A DNA stretch of 53,079 nt from Demequina lutea (GTDB lineage Bacteria; Actinomycetota; Actinomycetes; Actinomycetales; Demequinaceae), in contig QKAX01000203.1 in the NCBI GenBank assembly GCA_003246255.1, positions 1 to 53,079 of the forward strand, in the 5' to 3' direction. Position 1 is the stretch's first letter. The number at the start of each line of letters is the position of its first letter. The notes under the pieces were generated by a model. It had not been told where the DNA came from and did no database searches. It worked only from the letters and a program-made list of their open reading frames with translations. The position numbers and the translations under genes were made by a program. Positions 18,814 through 29,235 of this stretch are shown piece by piece.

Positions 18814-19610
18814 GATTCTCCTCGCACCCCTCGAGCAAGCTCGGCCGTCTTGGCTCGCAGTGCGGCAAGGGCGGCACTCTCGTCGTCATGCTGGGACAGG
18901 CATCGCACCAGCGCGGAGCCAACGATCACGCCGTCCGCATAGCGCGCCACATCGGCGGCCTGCTTGCCTGTCGACACGCCAAGGCCGACGCACACGCGGG
19001 CAGCCCCGGCCTCCCTGGCCCGGCGCACAAGCCCCTCCACGCCGTCGGACATGGTGGCCCGCTCGCCCGTCACGCCCATGAGCGCGGCCGCGTACACGAA
19101 TCCGGTCGCAGCGCTTGCCGTGAGGTGCATGCGTTCCGGCGTGGTGGTCAGCGCGGCCAAGAAGATCCGATCCAGGTCTCTGGACTTCGCCACATCGATC
19201 CAGTCGGGCGCCGAGTCAGGCGTCAGGTCTGGCGTGATGATGCCCGATCCCCCGGCCGCCTTCAGGTCATCGGCGAATCGCTCCCAGCCGTACTGAATGA
19301 GCGGGTTGGCATAGGACATGACGACGGCGGGCGCTCCTGCCTCGACGCACGCCTTCACGGCGGCGAAGGCATCGTGCACACGCACCCCACCCTCGAGCGC
19401 GGCCTCGGCCGCAAGCTGGATCGTCTCGCCATCCATGACGGGGTCCGAGTACGGCACTCCCACCTCGACGATGTCCACGCCTGCCTCGATCATCGTCTCC
19501 ATCGCGCGAATCGAGCGCTCCGCCGTGGGGAAGCCGACGGGCAGGTAGCCGATGAGCGCGGCGCGGCCCTCGGCTCGAATCTCGTCGAGCCGCGTCGTGA
19601 GGTGTGTCAT
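18810..19610 (-). CDS. trpA: Tryptophan synthase alpha chain
   Basis: 266 residues from the ATG at 19608-19610, which overlaps the trpB stop (ATGA). Cleaves indole-3-glycerol phosphate to indole and glyceraldehyde-3-phosphate and channels indole to TrpB. The catalytic Glu lies in [17 protein letters not shown], with the second acidic residue Asp in PYSDP; GVTGERA and [11 protein letters not shown] form the phosphate site. Length is normal. An in-frame start further upstream is ignored because it falls inside trpB. Confidence 0.97.
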   Translation of the reverse strand: MTHLTTRLDEIRAEGRAALIGYLPVGFPTAERSIRAMETMIEAGVDIVEVGVPYSDPVMDGETIQLAAEAALEGGVRVHDAFAAVKACVEAGAPAVVMSYANPLIQYGWERFADDLKAAGGSGIITPDLTPDSAPDWIDVAKSRDLDRIFLAALTTTPERMHLTASAATGFVYAAALMGVTGERATMSDGVEGLVRRAREAGAARVCVGLGVSTGKQAADVARYADGVIVGSALVRCLSQHDDESAALAALRAKTAELARGVRGES

Positions 19611-20815
19611 GCGTCGTCTCCGGGGAACATGTCGAACCAACGCGCCGCTTGTTCGACGTCCTTGTCGCCGCGGCCCGAGAGCGTCACCAGGATCGTCGCA
19701 TCCGGGCCAAGCTCCTTGCCGAGCTTCATGGCGCCGGCGAGCGCGTGCGACGACTCAATGGCGGGCATGATGCCCTCCGTGCGGCACAGCAGGCGGAACG
19801 CGTCCATCGCCTCCGCGTCGGTGACTGGCCAGTACTCGGCGCGGCCGATGTCGGCCAGGAACGCGTGCTGAGGTCCCACTCCCGGGTAGTCAAGACCCGC
19901 CGAGATCGAGTGCGACGCGACGGTCTGACCGTCCTGATCCTGCAGGATGTATGACTTCGAGCCGTGCAGCACGCCAACGCGTCCGCCGGTGATCGTCGCC
20001 GCGTGGCGTCCAGTCTCCACGCCGTCGCCGGCGGCCTCGCAGCCGATGAGGCGCACGTCGGCATCGTCGAGGAACGCGTCAAACGAGCCGATGGCATTCG
20101 AGCCGCCGCCTACGCACGCAAGAACGGCATCGGGAAGCCCCCCCAACGCGAGCATCTGCGCGCGCGACTCGACCGAGATCACGCGCTGGAAGTCGCGCAC
20201 CATCTCAGGGAACGGGTGCGGGCCGGCCGCTGTGCCGAACACGTAGTTGGTGGTCTCGACGTTCGCCACCCAGTCGCGGAACGTCTCATTGATGGCGTCG
20301 CGGAGCGTGCGCGATCCGCTTGTGACGGGGATGACAGTGGCCCCAAGCAGGCGCATGCGGGCCACGTTGAGGGCCTGGCGCTGCGTGTCCTCCTCGCCCA
20401 TATAGATCACGCACTCGAGATCCATCAGCGCCGCCGCCGTCGCGGTGGCCACGCCGTGCTGGCCAGCGCCCGTCTCTGCGATCACTCGTGTCTTGCCAAG
20501 GCGCTTGGTCAGCAGCGCCTGGCCCAGCACGTTGTTGATCTTGTGCGAGCCCGTGTGGTTGAGGTCCTCACGCTTGAGGTACACGGTGGCGCCGCCGCAA
20601 TGAGCAGCGAAGCGCGGCACCTCCGTGACGATCGACGGGCGTCCTGTGTACTCGCGTGCCAGGCGCTCGAGCTCGTCGGTGAAGGCGGGGTCGACCTTTG
20701 CCTTCGCATAGGCGTCAGTGATCTCGTCGAGGGCGGCGATCAGCGCCTCCGGCAAGTACCTGCCGCCAAAATCACCAAAGAACGGACCGGGCAGTGACTG
20801 GAGCGAACCCGTCAC
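19607..20815 (-). CDS. trpB: Tryptophan synthase beta chain
   Basis: 402 residues from a GTG overlapping the trpC stop (GTGA). PLP enzyme that condenses indole with serine. It starts with the typical [14 protein letters not shown], binds PLP through Lys92 in [10 protein letters not shown], has the catalytic Glu in [10 protein letters not shown] and the PLP-phosphate loop GGGSNAIG. The C-terminal SGRGDKD is the usual end motif. It is of the TrpB1 type that forms the complex with TrpA. Confidence 0.97.
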   Translation of the reverse strand: MTGSLQSLPGPFFGDFGGRYLPEALIAALDEITDAYAKAKVDPAFTDELERLAREYTGRPSIVTEVPRFAAHCGGATVYLKREDLNHTGSHKINNVLGQALLTKRLGKTRVIAETGAGQHGVATATAAALMDLECVIYMGEEDTQRQALNVARMRLLGATVIPVTSGSRTLRDAINETFRDWVANVETTNYVFGTAAGPHPFPEMVRDFQRVISVESRAQMLALGGLPDAVLACVGGGSNAIGSFDAFLDDADVRLIGCEAAGDGVETGRHAATITGGRVGVLHGSKSYILQDQDGQTVASHSISAGLDYPGVGPQHAFLADIGRAEYWPVTDAEAMDAFRLLCRTEGIMPAIESSHALAGAMKLGKELGPDATILVTLSGRGDKDVEQAARWFDMFPGDDA

Positions 20816-21621
20816 GGACGCACCGATCGCAGGGCGGGGTGAGCGCCGGCCGCCACCATCTCGGCAACTGCCGTGCGGGGATCACGATCCTTCACAAGGG
20901 CCTCCCCCACGAGCACCGCATCCGCACCAAGACGCGCGTACTCCACGACGTCGTGGCTGTCACGGATGCCCGACTCAGCGACCTTGACAATGCCGTCTGG
21001 AATCGAGGGCGCCACGCGCGCAAAGGTGCCGCGATCCACCTCGAGAGTCTTGAGGTTGCGGGCGTTCACGCCCACCACCTTGGCGCCTGCGTCTGCCGCA
21101 CGCTTGACCTCTTCTTCGTCGTGCACCTCGACCAGGGCGCACATGCCGAGCGAGTGCACCCGCTCCACGAGGCTCTCGAGCGCCATCTGCTCCAGCGCGG
21201 CCACGATCAGCAGCACCATGTCTGCTCCGTGGGCCCGAGCCTCCCACACCTGGTACGGCGTGACGATGAAGTCCTTGCGCAGGATGGGGACGTCCACCTT
21301 GGCCCTCACAGCATCGAGGTCGGCAAGCGAGCCGCCAAAACGACGCTCCTCCGTGAGCACGGAGATGACCGATGCGCCGCCTGCCTCGTACTCGGTGGCA
21401 AGGGCAGCGGGGTCCGTGATGTCAGCGAGAGCGCCCTTGGAGGGGCTCGACCGCTTCACCTCCGAGATCACCGAGACCTCGGGAGTCTTCAACTTTTGCA
21501 GCGCGTCGATCGCGCTGGGAAGGCGCGCCGCGCGCGCCTTCAACTCATCCATGGACGTGGTCCGTTCGCGGACCGCAAGGTCGTTGCGGACGCCTTCCAC
21601 AATGCCATCAAGAACGCTCAT
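20812..21621 (-). CDS. trpC: Indole-3-glycerol phosphate synthase
   Basis: 269 residues from the ATG at 19-21 of the 21600s (21619-21621), with GGGAGG eight bases upstream. TIM barrel that ring-closes CdRP to indole-3-glycerol phosphate. It shows [14 protein letters not shown] with the catalytic Lys, [13 protein letters not shown] with the second Lys, [24 protein letters not shown] and AESGI. It is not fused to TrpF. The 81-base gap before it contains TACGAT about 30 bases upstream, a possible internal -10 element. Confidence 0.97.
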   Translation of the reverse strand: MSVLDGIVEGVRNDLAVRERTTSMDELKARAARLPSAIDALQKLKTPEVSVISEVKRSSPSKGALADITDPAALATEYEAGGASVISVLTEERRFGGSLADLDAVRAKVDVPILRKDFIVTPYQVWEARAHGADMVLLIVAALEQMALESLVERVHSLGMCALVEVHDEEEVKRAADAGAKVVGVNARNLKTLEVDRGTFARVAPSIPDGIVKVAESGIRDSHDVVEYARLGADAVLVGEALVKDRDPRTAVAEMVAAGAHPALRSVRP

Positions 21622-21702
21622 GTGCGCCACCTCCCCGGCCTCAATCGTAGCGCCGCACCGGGACCGCACCGGACGATGAGCCCCCGTGCGGATCGTTGAC
21701 GC

Positions 21703-22158
21703 TCAGGCCCCGACCGGCGACAGCACCCCCACGAGAGCCGGCAGGTTGCGCACAACTGTGAATGCCAGCATGAAAGCCACAGCCGCATACGCGGTCCACA
21801 GCGGCAGTCGCACCTGCCAACGGATCCACCCGCCCGCTCGCAGCACCCAGTAGGCCAATGCGAGCACGCCCAGCGGCACTACCAGGAACGTCACGAGAGC
21901 GTTCATCCGGGCAGCTGCCGCAATGTCGCCGTGAACTAGGTCGTACACAGCGCGCGTGCCACCGCAACCAGGGCAGTAGAAGCCCGACGCTTGCAGCATG
22001 ATGCAGCCAGGAGACAGGCGCGTTGTGTGCGGGTTGTTTGCCGCCACAAAGGCGGTCGCGGCAAGGATGGCCGCGGTGACGCCCGCGGGCGCTGCGAGGC
22101 GACCGACGAGGTGTCGGTCGCTCATCGTCGCCCCACGGGCGTCACTCACGGTGGTCAT
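21703..22158 (-). CDS. DUF2752-family membrane protein
   Basis: 151 residues from the ATG at 22156-22158; an ATG at 22123-22125 is an alternative. The diagnostic segment is GFYCPGCGGTRAVYDLVHGD, the CPGCGGTR block of DUF2752 proteins, with three to four hydrophobic helices around it. Function unknown. The paired cysteines could bind metal or form a disulfide, but nothing visible proves that. It starts 4 bases after the previous gene, so it is translated from the same transcript as the trp genes. Confidence 0.85.
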   Translation of the reverse strand: MTTVSDARGATMSDRHLVGRLAAPAGVTAAILAATAFVAANNPHTTRLSPGCIMLQASGFYCPGCGGTRAVYDLVHGDIAAAARMNALVTFLVVPLGVLALAYWVLRAGGWIRWQVRLPLWTAYAAVAFMLAFTVVRNLPALVGVLSPVGA

Positions 22159-22162
22159 GGCC

Positions 22163-22498
22163 TTAGCTCGTGTACGAGGCCCAGTCGATGCCACCGGCAA
22201 CGATGCCGAAGATGCCCCAACCCAGGGCGAAGACCACGCCCACGATGCCGAGAATGAAGCCGACGTTGCCGAGCTTGCCGTTCGTGGCCTCGCCGGCCTT
22301 CTCTGCGTTCTTGGACAGGAGGCCGAGCACAATCGCGCCAGCGGGGAGCAGCAGGCCGAAGAAGCCGCAGCAGCTGATCAGGAATCCGACGATGCCGAGG
22401 ATGAGCGCAGTGATGCCCATCCAGTTCTTGGACGTGCCACCAGGCGCGCCAGGCATGGGCGGCATAGCCATCGGAGGCGGCGGGGGAACAGCGGTCAT
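22163..22498 (-). CDS. Small proline-rich membrane protein (DUF4190-like)
   Basis: 111 residues with a ribosome site (GGAG) before the ATG. Residues 1-22 are Pro/Met-rich (five consecutive Pro) and probably cytoplasmic. Two hydrophobic segments follow: 28-62, with a double Cys in LISCCGFFGLLLPAG, and 78-105. A polar loop with Lys/Glu separates them. This is the layout of DUF4190-type proteins. No catalytic motif is present. It lies between the DUF6704-like gene and the DUF2752 gene in the trp operon. Confidence 0.75.
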   Translation of the reverse strand: MTAVPPPPPMAMPPMPGAPGGTSKNWMGITALILGIVGFLISCCGFFGLLLPAGAIVLGLLSKNAEKAGEATNGKLGNVGFILGIVGVVFALGWGIFGIVAGGIDWASYTS

Positions 22499-22555
22499 GG
22501 TGTGTCTCCTTTGAAAGAAAGGGGAACGCCACGTACTCGCCCCCCTTTACTCATG

Positions 22556-22792
22556 TTATTTCAGCGGTTGCCCGTGTCCGAGCGCCCGCAGTGCGCCGCC
22601 TACTGCCAAGGCGACGACGATGACTCCCGAACCGATCCAGGCGAGCACGAACGCGGGGATCATGAGGCCAATGGCGATGATCAGCGCGCCAAGCACGATG
22701 AGACCGTTGGTGACCCACGCGGCGAGGGTCTTGCCCTCATTACCGTTGGCCACATCGGGAAGATTCTGGGGATCAATCTTGTGGGACGTCAT
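22556..22792 (-). CDS. Small trp-operon membrane protein (DUF6704-like)
   Basis: 78 residues from the ATG at 22790-22792, with AAAGGAG upstream. The hydrophilic N-terminus carries NGNEGKTLAAWVTN, resembling the HGxxPAAW block of small actinobacterial proteins found after trpE, and two membrane helices follow (about 25-45 and 48-66). Function unknown; the consistent position beside trpE suggests a role linked to tryptophan synthesis or transport, which is inference. It follows trpE by 29 bases. Confidence 0.78.
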   Translation of the reverse strand: MTSHKIDPQNLPDVANGNEGKTLAAWVTNGLIVLGALIIAIGLMIPAFVLAWIGSGVIVVALAVGGALRALGHGQPLK

Positions 22793-22821
22793 GAACACTC
22801 CTTTGGGGACTGGGCCTCAGT

Positions 22822-24381
22822 CTAGTCAGAACCGGGCCGCACCAGCAGATTCGCGCGCGACACGGCGCGCATCATGGCCGCTGCCTTGTCCCTGGTCTCT
22901 TGCGCCTCGGTGGCCGGGACTGAGTCGGCGACGATGCCTGCGCCTGCCTGAACGTGCGCGACACCGTTCCGGATCAGTGCCGTGCGGATCGCGATTGCGA
23001 GATCCATGTTGCCAGCGAAGTCAAAGTAGCCAATCGCTCCCCCGTAGAAGCCTCGTCGCACAGGCTCGAGCTGGTCAATGAGCGCGATGGCGCGCGGCTT
23101 GGGGGCGCCGGAGAGAGTGCCAGCCGGGAAGGCCGCCACGAATGCGTCGAGTGCCGTGTAGGCCTCCTCGAGCCGTCCCACCACGGTCGAGCAGATGTGC
23201 ATGATGTGGCTGTAACGGTTGATGGCCATGAACTCCACCACCTCCACCGAGGTCGGCTCGCACACCTTCACTAGGTCATTGCGCGCGAGGTCCACGAGCA
23301 TCACGTGCTCGGCCAGCTCCTTGGGGTCCGCCCGCAGCTCCTCCTCGAGCGCCTTATCGAGCTCCGGGGTGGCTCCCCTTGGCCGCGACCCGGCGATGGG
23401 GAAGGTGAGCACAGAACGGTCCTTGACGGTGACCAGCGATTCGGGGCTCGCTCCCACGAGCGAGAAGGCACGACCATCCGCATCCTCGCACTCGAGGTAG
23501 TACATGTAGGGACTCGGATTGAGGGTCCGGAGAACGCGATAGACGTCGAAAGCCGAGGCCGAGCACTCGGCATCGAACCGCTGTGATGGCACCACCTGGA
23601 AGACCTCGCCATCGCGAATGGCCTCCTTGGCGTACTTCACCATCTTCTCGTACTCGCCCACGCGAGAGCGGTCGGTCACCGTCCCTGCGTCCCGCGACGC
23701 GTCGATCGCCATGATCGGCAGGCGACTGGCGGCGTCGAGCGCCGCCTGCATCGCGTCGACGCGCGCCACCGCGCCCGCGTAAGCCGCACCGATGCCGGTG
23801 GGCTGCGCGTCGGTATTCACGGCATTCGCCACGAGCCAGATCGAGCCGTCGACGTGATCGAGGATCGCGAAGTCAGTCGCAAGCAGCAGGAGCGCGTCGG
23901 GCACATCGAGTTCGCGCGTCGCGTCGGCGGGCAGCGTTGGCTCCCACTGGCGCACGATGTCCCAACCGAGGGCACCCACCAAACCGCCCGTGAGCGGCGG
24001 CAGCCCTGGGATCTGCTCGGAAGCCAGCTCGCGCAGCGCAGCCGCGATCGTGTCCAGCGGGGCGCCATCCTCGAGCCCCGCGGGCACGTCGCCCGTCCAT
24101 CGCGCCGAATCCCCGTTGATGGTGAGGGTCGCCTGCGACCTCACGCCGATGAACGAGTAGCGTGACCGCGAACCGTCTGGCTCGGCGGACTCGAGAACGA
24201 AGGTATTGGCTCGGCCCCCAGCCAGCGCGTCGTAGAGCGCGACCGGGGTCCAGGCATCGCCCAGCAGGCGACGCACGACAGGCACGACGCGGTGTGTCTC
24301 GCCCAGCGCGACGAAGTCCTCCAGTCCCGGCCACGTGTCACCCCACTGGAGCACGGGGGCCGCCACGGGCGTCGCCGTCAC
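22822..24381 (-). CDS. trpE: Anthranilate synthase component I
   Basis: 519 residues from a GTG overlapping the hisI stop (GTGA). With a glutaminase partner (TrpG, not in the window) it converts chorismate to anthranilate. The N-terminal LES (residues 63-65, in FVLESAEP) is the tryptophan-binding feedback motif, so the enzyme is probably inhibited by tryptophan. The chorismate site shows [38 protein letters not shown] and [10 protein letters not shown]. It is not fused to TrpG. No leader peptide or attenuator can precede it, because its start lies inside hisI. Confidence 0.96.
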   Translation of the reverse strand: MTATPVAAPVLQWGDTWPGLEDFVALGETHRVVPVVRRLLGDAWTPVALYDALAGGRANTFVLESAEPDGSRSRYSFIGVRSQATLTINGDSARWTGDVPAGLEDGAPLDTIAAALRELASEQIPGLPPLTGGLVGALGWDIVRQWEPTLPADATRELDVPDALLLLATDFAILDHVDGSIWLVANAVNTDAQPTGIGAAYAGAVARVDAMQAALDAASRLPIMAIDASRDAGTVTDRSRVGEYEKMVKYAKEAIRDGEVFQVVPSQRFDAECSASAFDVYRVLRTLNPSPYMYYLECEDADGRAFSLVGASPESLVTVKDRSVLTFPIAGSRPRGATPELDKALEEELRADPKELAEHVMLVDLARNDLVKVCEPTSVEVVEFMAINRYSHIMHICSTVVGRLEEAYTALDAFVAAFPAGTLSGAPKPRAIALIDQLEPVRRGFYGGAIGYFDFAGNMDLAIAIRTALIRNGVAHVQAGAGIVADSVPATEAQETRDKAAAMMRAVSRANLLVRPGSD

Positions 24382-24731
24382 TTGGCCGCACCGAGCGGCA
24401 ACTCGCCGCCCGTGTCGAAGCACGAGTGCTCGCCGGTGTGGCACGCGGCGCCGTCCTGGCGCACGGTGAGGAGCAGCGCATCGCCATCGCAGTCGAGTTC
24501 CACCTTGCTGACGTGCTGCAGATGACCCGACGTGTCACCCTTGCGCCACATCTCCTGACGGGAACGGCTCCAATACACGCCGCGACGCGTGGCAAGCGTC
24601 TCCGCAAGCGCGTCGTCGTTCATCCACGCCACCATGAGGACGCGGCCGGTGCCCTCCTCTTGGGCAACGGCGCACACGAGACCGTCTGAGGTGCGCTTGA
24701 GTCGGCTAGCAATGTCACTGTCGAGCGGCAT
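24378..24731 (-). CDS. hisI: Phosphoribosyl-AMP cyclohydrolase
   Basis: 117 residues from the ATG at 24729-24731, with AAGGA upstream. Third step of histidine synthesis, a zinc enzyme. The core is [19 protein letters not shown] followed by the metal ligands in [11 protein letters not shown] and GAACHTG. It is the stand-alone cyclohydrolase (no HisE fusion). The stop overlaps the trpE start, coupling the two pathways. It is separated from hisF by the two ABC transporter genes. Confidence 0.95.
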   Translation of the reverse strand: MPLDSDIASRLKRTSDGLVCAVAQEEGTGRVLMVAWMNDDALAETLATRRGVYWSRSRQEMWRKGDTSGHLQHVSKVELDCDGDALLLTVRQDGAACHTGEHSCFDTGGELPLGAAK

Positions 24732-24752
24732 GCGCCTATCCTTCCACGCGCG

Positions 24753-24779
24753 GCGCGGGGCGCTCGTCACGCCCCGCGC
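24753..24779 (-). terminator. Strong hairpin between the ABC exporter genes and hisI
   Basis: GCGCGGGGCG (24753-24762) pairs perfectly with CGCCCCGCGC (24770-24779) around a seven-base loop. It lies in the 60-base gap between the ABC stop and the hisI start. There is no U run, so it could be a partial terminator, an mRNA-stability element or a site where hisI-trpE transcription is adjusted. Confidence 0.5.
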
Positions 24780-24791
24780 ACGCGAGAGATG

Positions 24792-26603
24792 TCAGTCCCG
24801 AGTCTGGGCGACCCACGCGTCATAGAGACGCGAGTAGATTCCACCCGCGCCCACAAGCTCGGCGTGGGGGCCAAACTCCTTGAGTTCGCCGTGATCCATG
24901 ACGGCCACCAGATCTGCACGCTCGGCGGTCGAGAGCCTGTGCGCGATCACGACGCTTGTGCGGCCCTTCATGAGCCGCTCGAGCGCGCGCGAGATGCGCA
25001 CCTCGGTCGCGGGATCCACTGCAGAGGTCGCCTCGTCAAGGATCAACACATCGGGATCCGTGAGGTAGGCCCGTGCGATCGACACCAACTGCCGCTCCCC
25101 CGCGCTCAGCAGCTCGCCGCGCGTGCCCACTGGAGTATCGAGCCCATGACCTGTGCCCGTGAGCCAGGTGGCGAGGCCCAGGTCGTCGAACGCCGCCGTC
25201 GCATCGCTGCGAAGCACGTCGTCCGCCTCGTCGGGACGCGCGTAGCGCAGGTTATCGAGGATAGACCCATCAAAGAGGAAACCCTCCTGCGGTACCACGG
25301 CGAGCCTCCGGTGAAGCTCGCCCAGTCGCACGTCACGCACGTCGACACCGCTCAGCGAGATCGTGCCAGCCGTGGGGTCGAAGAAGCGCGCCATCAGGCG
25401 GGCGAACGACGTCTTGCCGGAGCCTGTCTGGCCCACGATGGCGAGACGCTTGCCCGCCGGCAGCCTCAGCGAGATGCCCTTCAGCACCTCATCCTCGCCG
25501 TCGTACGTAAGGCGGATGCCATCGGCCACCACGTCGAGCTCGCCGTGCGGGAGTTCCACCGGGTGCTTGGGCTCGTTGACTGTCGACTCGGCATCCACGA
25601 GCTCAATCACTCGCTGCCATCCCACCAGGGCTCGCTGCATCTCTGCGAGCATCTCGATGATCCACATCAGCGGTCCAGAGAACATGTAGACCAGCAGCGA
25701 GAACGCAGCGACGGTGCCCACCGAGAGATCGCCACGAATGCCCAGCGCCGTGCCAGCGACCAGCGCGGCTCCGGTGGCAAACGACTGCCCGAAGGCCGTC
25801 ATCGAGAAGCTCGACGACGCGATCCATGAGGCGCGGCGCTCGGCCCTGTTGATGTCGTCGATCTCGCCGCGCAGACGCTGGCGCATACGTTCCTGGACGC
25901 CGTACGAGCGAATCGTTGCGACTCCAACGAGCTGCTCCGACGTGCGGCCGAGGAGGTCCGCCATCCGCGCCCGAATGTCGCCGTAGGCACGGCGGATCAC
26001 CGGCTGCACTTTCAGCGTCACCCACAGCAGCGGCACGTAACACAGCACCACGACGAGCGCGAGCTGCCACGAGTAGACGGCCATGACGATCAGCACCACC
26101 GTGGACTCCATCGCGGCCACGATCATGCCCGCGCCGGTCCACTGCATGAGGTCGCGCATCGTATCCACGTCGCCCGTGACTCGGGAGACGTAGCGGCCGC
26201 GCTGCTCAGAATTCTGCGTCAGCACGCTGAGGCGGTGCACGTTGTCGAACGCCTTCTTGCGCAGTGTGGCGAGTCCGGCCTCCGCCGCGATGACCATGCG
26301 GCGGCGCACGCGCCACTCAATGATCATCGAGGCGAGCACCACGACCAGGCCGCCCACAACGAGCTCAGTGACGAGCGTCGCGTTCACGCCACTGGGTGCC
26401 AAGAGGCCGTCATCGGTCACACGTTGCGTCAGGTAGGGAATCGTCGCCTTGGCGATCGCGGCGAGCAGCGCGAGGAACAACGTCACGCCGAGTCCCTTGC
26501 GGATCTCGGGCGAGATCGAGAGTCCACGCCTGAACGTCTCCGGGATGCTCAACTTGGTCTCGAAGTCGGCGTGTCCCTCGGCCTCGAGTTCGATGTTGCT
26601 CAT
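24792..26603 (-). CDS. Half-ABC exporter with a complete ATPase site
   Basis: 603 residues: a six-helix ABC type I exporter domain (about 40-335) and a nucleotide-binding domain (360-603). Walker A GQTGSGKTS starts at 391; Walker B is VLILDEATSA with catalytic Glu524 and the switch is VVIAHRLS with His555, both intact. The signature, however, is LSAGE (499-503) instead of LSGGQ. The deviation fits a heterodimer in which this signature faces the degenerate ATP site of the partner encoded upstream. The ATG overlaps the partner stop by one base. Substrate unknown; multidrug or lipid-like compounds are typical for the family. Confidence 0.92.
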   Translation of the reverse strand: MSNIELEAEGHADFETKLSIPETFRRGLSISPEIRKGLGVTLFLALLAAIAKATIPYLTQRVTDDGLLAPSGVNATLVTELVVGGLVVVLASMIIEWRVRRRMVIAAEAGLATLRKKAFDNVHRLSVLTQNSEQRGRYVSRVTGDVDTMRDLMQWTGAGMIVAAMESTVVLIVMAVYSWQLALVVVLCYVPLLWVTLKVQPVIRRAYGDIRARMADLLGRTSEQLVGVATIRSYGVQERMRQRLRGEIDDINRAERRASWIASSSFSMTAFGQSFATGAALVAGTALGIRGDLSVGTVAAFSLLVYMFSGPLMWIIEMLAEMQRALVGWQRVIELVDAESTVNEPKHPVELPHGELDVVADGIRLTYDGEDEVLKGISLRLPAGKRLAIVGQTGSGKTSFARLMARFFDPTAGTISLSGVDVRDVRLGELHRRLAVVPQEGFLFDGSILDNLRYARPDEADDVLRSDATAAFDDLGLATWLTGTGHGLDTPVGTRGELLSAGERQLVSIARAYLTDPDVLILDEATSAVDPATEVRISRALERLMKGRTSVVIAHRLSTAERADLVAVMDHGELKEFGPHAELVGAGGIYSRLYDAWVAQTRD

Positions 26604-28468
26604 CAGTCGATCACCTCCGCCGCCTCGGCGTCTCTGCGCTTGGTGTCCTGCTCGTAGGCGGTCACCAGCTCGCGATAGCCCTCGTCACGCGCGACGAGCT
26701 CTGCGTGCGTTCCTGCGTCAACCACCCTGCCGTCGTGCACGTGGATGACGCGGTCAGCCAGCATGATGGACGCCAGGCGGTACGCGATGAGCAGCACTGT
26801 GGGGCCCTCCCCGTCGGCTCGTAGCGCCGCCAGAATCTCCTGCTCCACCCCGGGATCGACTGCGCTCGTCGCGTCGTCGAGCACCAACACGCGAGGCTCC
26901 CTCACGAGCGCGCGCGCAATCGCGACGCGCTGTCGCTGACCACCCGAGAGGTTCATGCCGCGCTCGTCAAGTTGAGCGTCTAAGGCATCGCCGTTGTGGT
27001 GAAGATCCTCGATCACGTCCTGCACGGCCGCGCGCCGCAAAGCCGTCCACACCTCGTCGTCGTGATACTGGTCCCCAAGCGTCACGTTGTCGCGCACTGA
27101 ACCCGCGAACACGAAGGCCGTCTGCGGCACGAGCGCAACGTGACCGCCAAGTGCCTCCACGATCTCGATGTTGTGGTCGTCCAGCACCACCTCGCCCTCC
27201 AACGCGCGCGAGAGTCTCGCGGCGGCGAGAGCGACAGTCGTCTTGCCGGCCCCCGTGGCGCCCACCAGGGCCGTCACGGTGCCGGGCTCGAGGTCAAGCG
27301 TGACGTCCTCCACGATCACCACGGGGTTGCCATCGCCGTCGTCGGCTCCCACGTGGGCACCGCGGAAACTCAAGGCTCCGGCGCCCTCGCGCGGCAGTGA
27401 CACGTGACCGGGCTCATCCACCTCGGTGGCCGCTGCGGAGATCTTGGCAATACGTTGGAACGAGACCAGCGCCGACGGCATCTGGCCAAGCACCCAGCCA
27501 ATGCCTCGGATCGGCACCGCCAACAGGGCGAGCAAGTAGATGGCCGACACGACGTCGCCCACCGACACCGCACCGGCCTGCGCGCGATAGGTGCCGACGA
27601 TCATGATCGCCAGCGAGCTGAGCGGCACCATGGCATCCATGAGCGGCTCAAACCAACTCGACACCGCGCCCACCCGTGTATCGGCGTCGCGCAACGCGTC
27701 GACCTTGACCGCGAAGCGCTTGGACTCGATCTGCTCGGCGCCCAGCGCCTTGACCACCGTGCCGCCCTCGAACGACTCATGGGCGATGGTGGACACCTCG
27801 GCTCGCAAGCTCTGGCCGGCGTCCCACAGCGGGCTGATGACCTTCTCGTACAGAAAGTTCACCCCCAGCACCGCGGGGATCACCATCATCGCCGTCAGCG
27901 CCATCCACTCGTCCATGACGATCAGGCGCCAGCCGGCCGCCACCATCATGGTGAACGAGCCAATCGTGAACGCCAGGGGGTGCAACGGATTGGTGGCCGT
28001 CTCGGAGTCAGACGACATCGCGGACAGCATGCGTCCCGCCGGATTCGCCCGGTGCCAGCCGAGCGGCAGAGAGGCGAGTGCGTCGGCCACCACTGTCCGG
28101 TGTCGAGCGCCCACGCCCGCGACGGCTCCTCCCTGAGCGCCGCGTCGTACGGCAATCAGCGCGGCATTCGCAAGGCCGATGGCCACGAACACGCCCCCCG
28201 CGAGCAGCACGGCGTCGCGGTTGGTCGAGGTGTGCTCACCCCACCACCCCTGTGCAGGCTCGCCGTTGATCGACGGAATGACCACTTGGTCGACGATGAG
28301 CCCCAGCAGGGATCCGAAGAGCACAGTGAGTACTCCAAAGATGCCAGCTGACGTGATGGCGGTGGCAAAGCGCAAGGGCTCCGCGCGCAGCGCGTGTCCG
28401 AGCAACTGGAAGGTCTTGCGAAGGTAAGACCCGCTCAGTTCGTACTCGGCGCGCTTGGCCCGGCTCAC
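26603..28468 (-). CDS. Half-ABC exporter with a degenerate ATPase site
   Basis: 621 residues from a GTG overlapping the hisF stop (GTGA). ABC type I exporter domain (about 30-350), then a nucleotide-binding domain. Walker [10 protein letters not shown] starts at 403 and the signature is canonical LSGGQ (507-511). Walker B is [10 protein letters not shown], with Asp532 where the catalytic Glu is expected, and the switch is LLIAYRLAS, with Tyr563 in place of His. Both substitutions are hallmarks of the non-hydrolysing subunit in heterodimeric exporters such as TM287/288. The canonical signature should complete the active site of the partner encoded next. Confidence 0.92.
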   Translation of the reverse strand: MSRAKRAEYELSGSYLRKTFQLLGHALRAEPLRFATAITSAGIFGVLTVLFGSLLGLIVDQVVIPSINGEPAQGWWGEHTSTNRDAVLLAGGVFVAIGLANAALIAVRRGAQGGAVAGVGARHRTVVADALASLPLGWHRANPAGRMLSAMSSDSETATNPLHPLAFTIGSFTMMVAAGWRLIVMDEWMALTAMMVIPAVLGVNFLYEKVISPLWDAGQSLRAEVSTIAHESFEGGTVVKALGAEQIESKRFAVKVDALRDADTRVGAVSSWFEPLMDAMVPLSSLAIMIVGTYRAQAGAVSVGDVVSAIYLLALLAVPIRGIGWVLGQMPSALVSFQRIAKISAAATEVDEPGHVSLPREGAGALSFRGAHVGADDGDGNPVVIVEDVTLDLEPGTVTALVGATGAGKTTVALAAARLSRALEGEVVLDDHNIEIVEALGGHVALVPQTAFVFAGSVRDNVTLGDQYHDDEVWTALRRAAVQDVIEDLHHNGDALDAQLDERGMNLSGGQRQRVAIARALVREPRVLVLDDATSAVDPGVEQEILAALRADGEGPTVLLIAYRLASIMLADRVIHVHDGRVVDAGTHAELVARDEGYRELVTAYEQDTKRRDAEAAEVID

Positions 28469-29235
28469 CTGACGTCGATGCCGGCTGACCGCATCGCGTC
28501 CTTGACCTGGGCGACCGAGAGCGTTCCAAAGTGGAACACGCTCGCCGCGAGCACGGCGTCGGCGCCAGCGTGCGCCGCTGCAACAAAGTCCTCCACGCGG
28601 CCAGCGCCGCCGGAGGCAATAAGGGGGACGTTCACCACGTCACGTACTTCCTTGATCATCTCGATGTCGAATCCGCCCGTGGTGCCGTCGGCGTCCATGG
28701 AGTTGAGCAGGATCTCACCCGCGCCCAACTCGGCGCCCTGACGTGCCCACTCGATCGCGTCAATGCCAGTTCCGCGACGGCCACCGTGTGTCGTCACCTC
28801 GTAACCCGAGGGAGTCACCGTGCCGTCCTGGCATCGACGCGCGTCGACGGAAAGAACCAAAACTTGGTTACCAAACCGGCGCGCGATCTCAGTCAGGAGT
28901 TGAGGTCGCGCGATAGCAGCCGTATTCACGCCTACTTTGTCCGCGCCCGCTCTGAGGAGCGTATCAACATCGTCGGGGCTTCGCACCCCGCCGCCCACCG
29001 TCAGTGGCACAAATACCTGCTCTGCCGTCTTTCTCACCACGTCGAGCATCGTCTCGCGACCCCCTGACGAGGCCGTCACGTCGAGGAACGTCACCTCGTC
29101 GGCACCCATCGCTCCGTAGCGCGACGCGAGCTCCACCGGGTCTCCAGCATCGCGCAGGTTCTCGAAGTTGACGCCCTTGACCACGCGGCCGGCATCGACG
29201 TCGAGGCACGGGATCACACGGACTGCGACACTCAT
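28465..29235 (-). CDS. hisF: Imidazole glycerol phosphate synthase, cyclase subunit
   Basis: 256 residues from the ATG overlapping the FKBP lipoprotein stop (ATGA). TIM barrel that uses ammonia from HisH to form imidazole glycerol phosphate and AICAR. Catalytic Asp11 lies in [16 protein letters not shown] and the second Asp in LVLSVDARR; the phosphate sites are LTVGGGVRS and LIASGGAG. HisH is not in the window. A longer in-frame start is rejected because it would overlap the lipoprotein gene. Confidence 0.96.
   Translation of the reverse strand: MSVAVRVIPCLDVDAGRVVKGVNFENLRDAGDPVELASRYGAMGADEVTFLDVTASSGGRETMLDVVRKTAEQVFVPLTVGGGVRSPDDVDTLLRAGADKVGVNTAAIARPQLLTEIARRFGNQVLVLSVDARRCQDGTVTPSGYEVTTHGGRRGTGIDAIEWARQGAELGAGEILLNSMDADGTTGGFDIEMIKEVRDVVNVPLIASGGAGRVEDFVAAAHAGADAVLAASVFHFGTLSVAQVKDAMRSAGIDVR

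Noticed and set aside
22793-24381. trp leader peptide or attenuator before trpE
   Set aside because: The trpE GTG overlaps the hisI stop, so no leader with tandem Trp codons can precede it directly.
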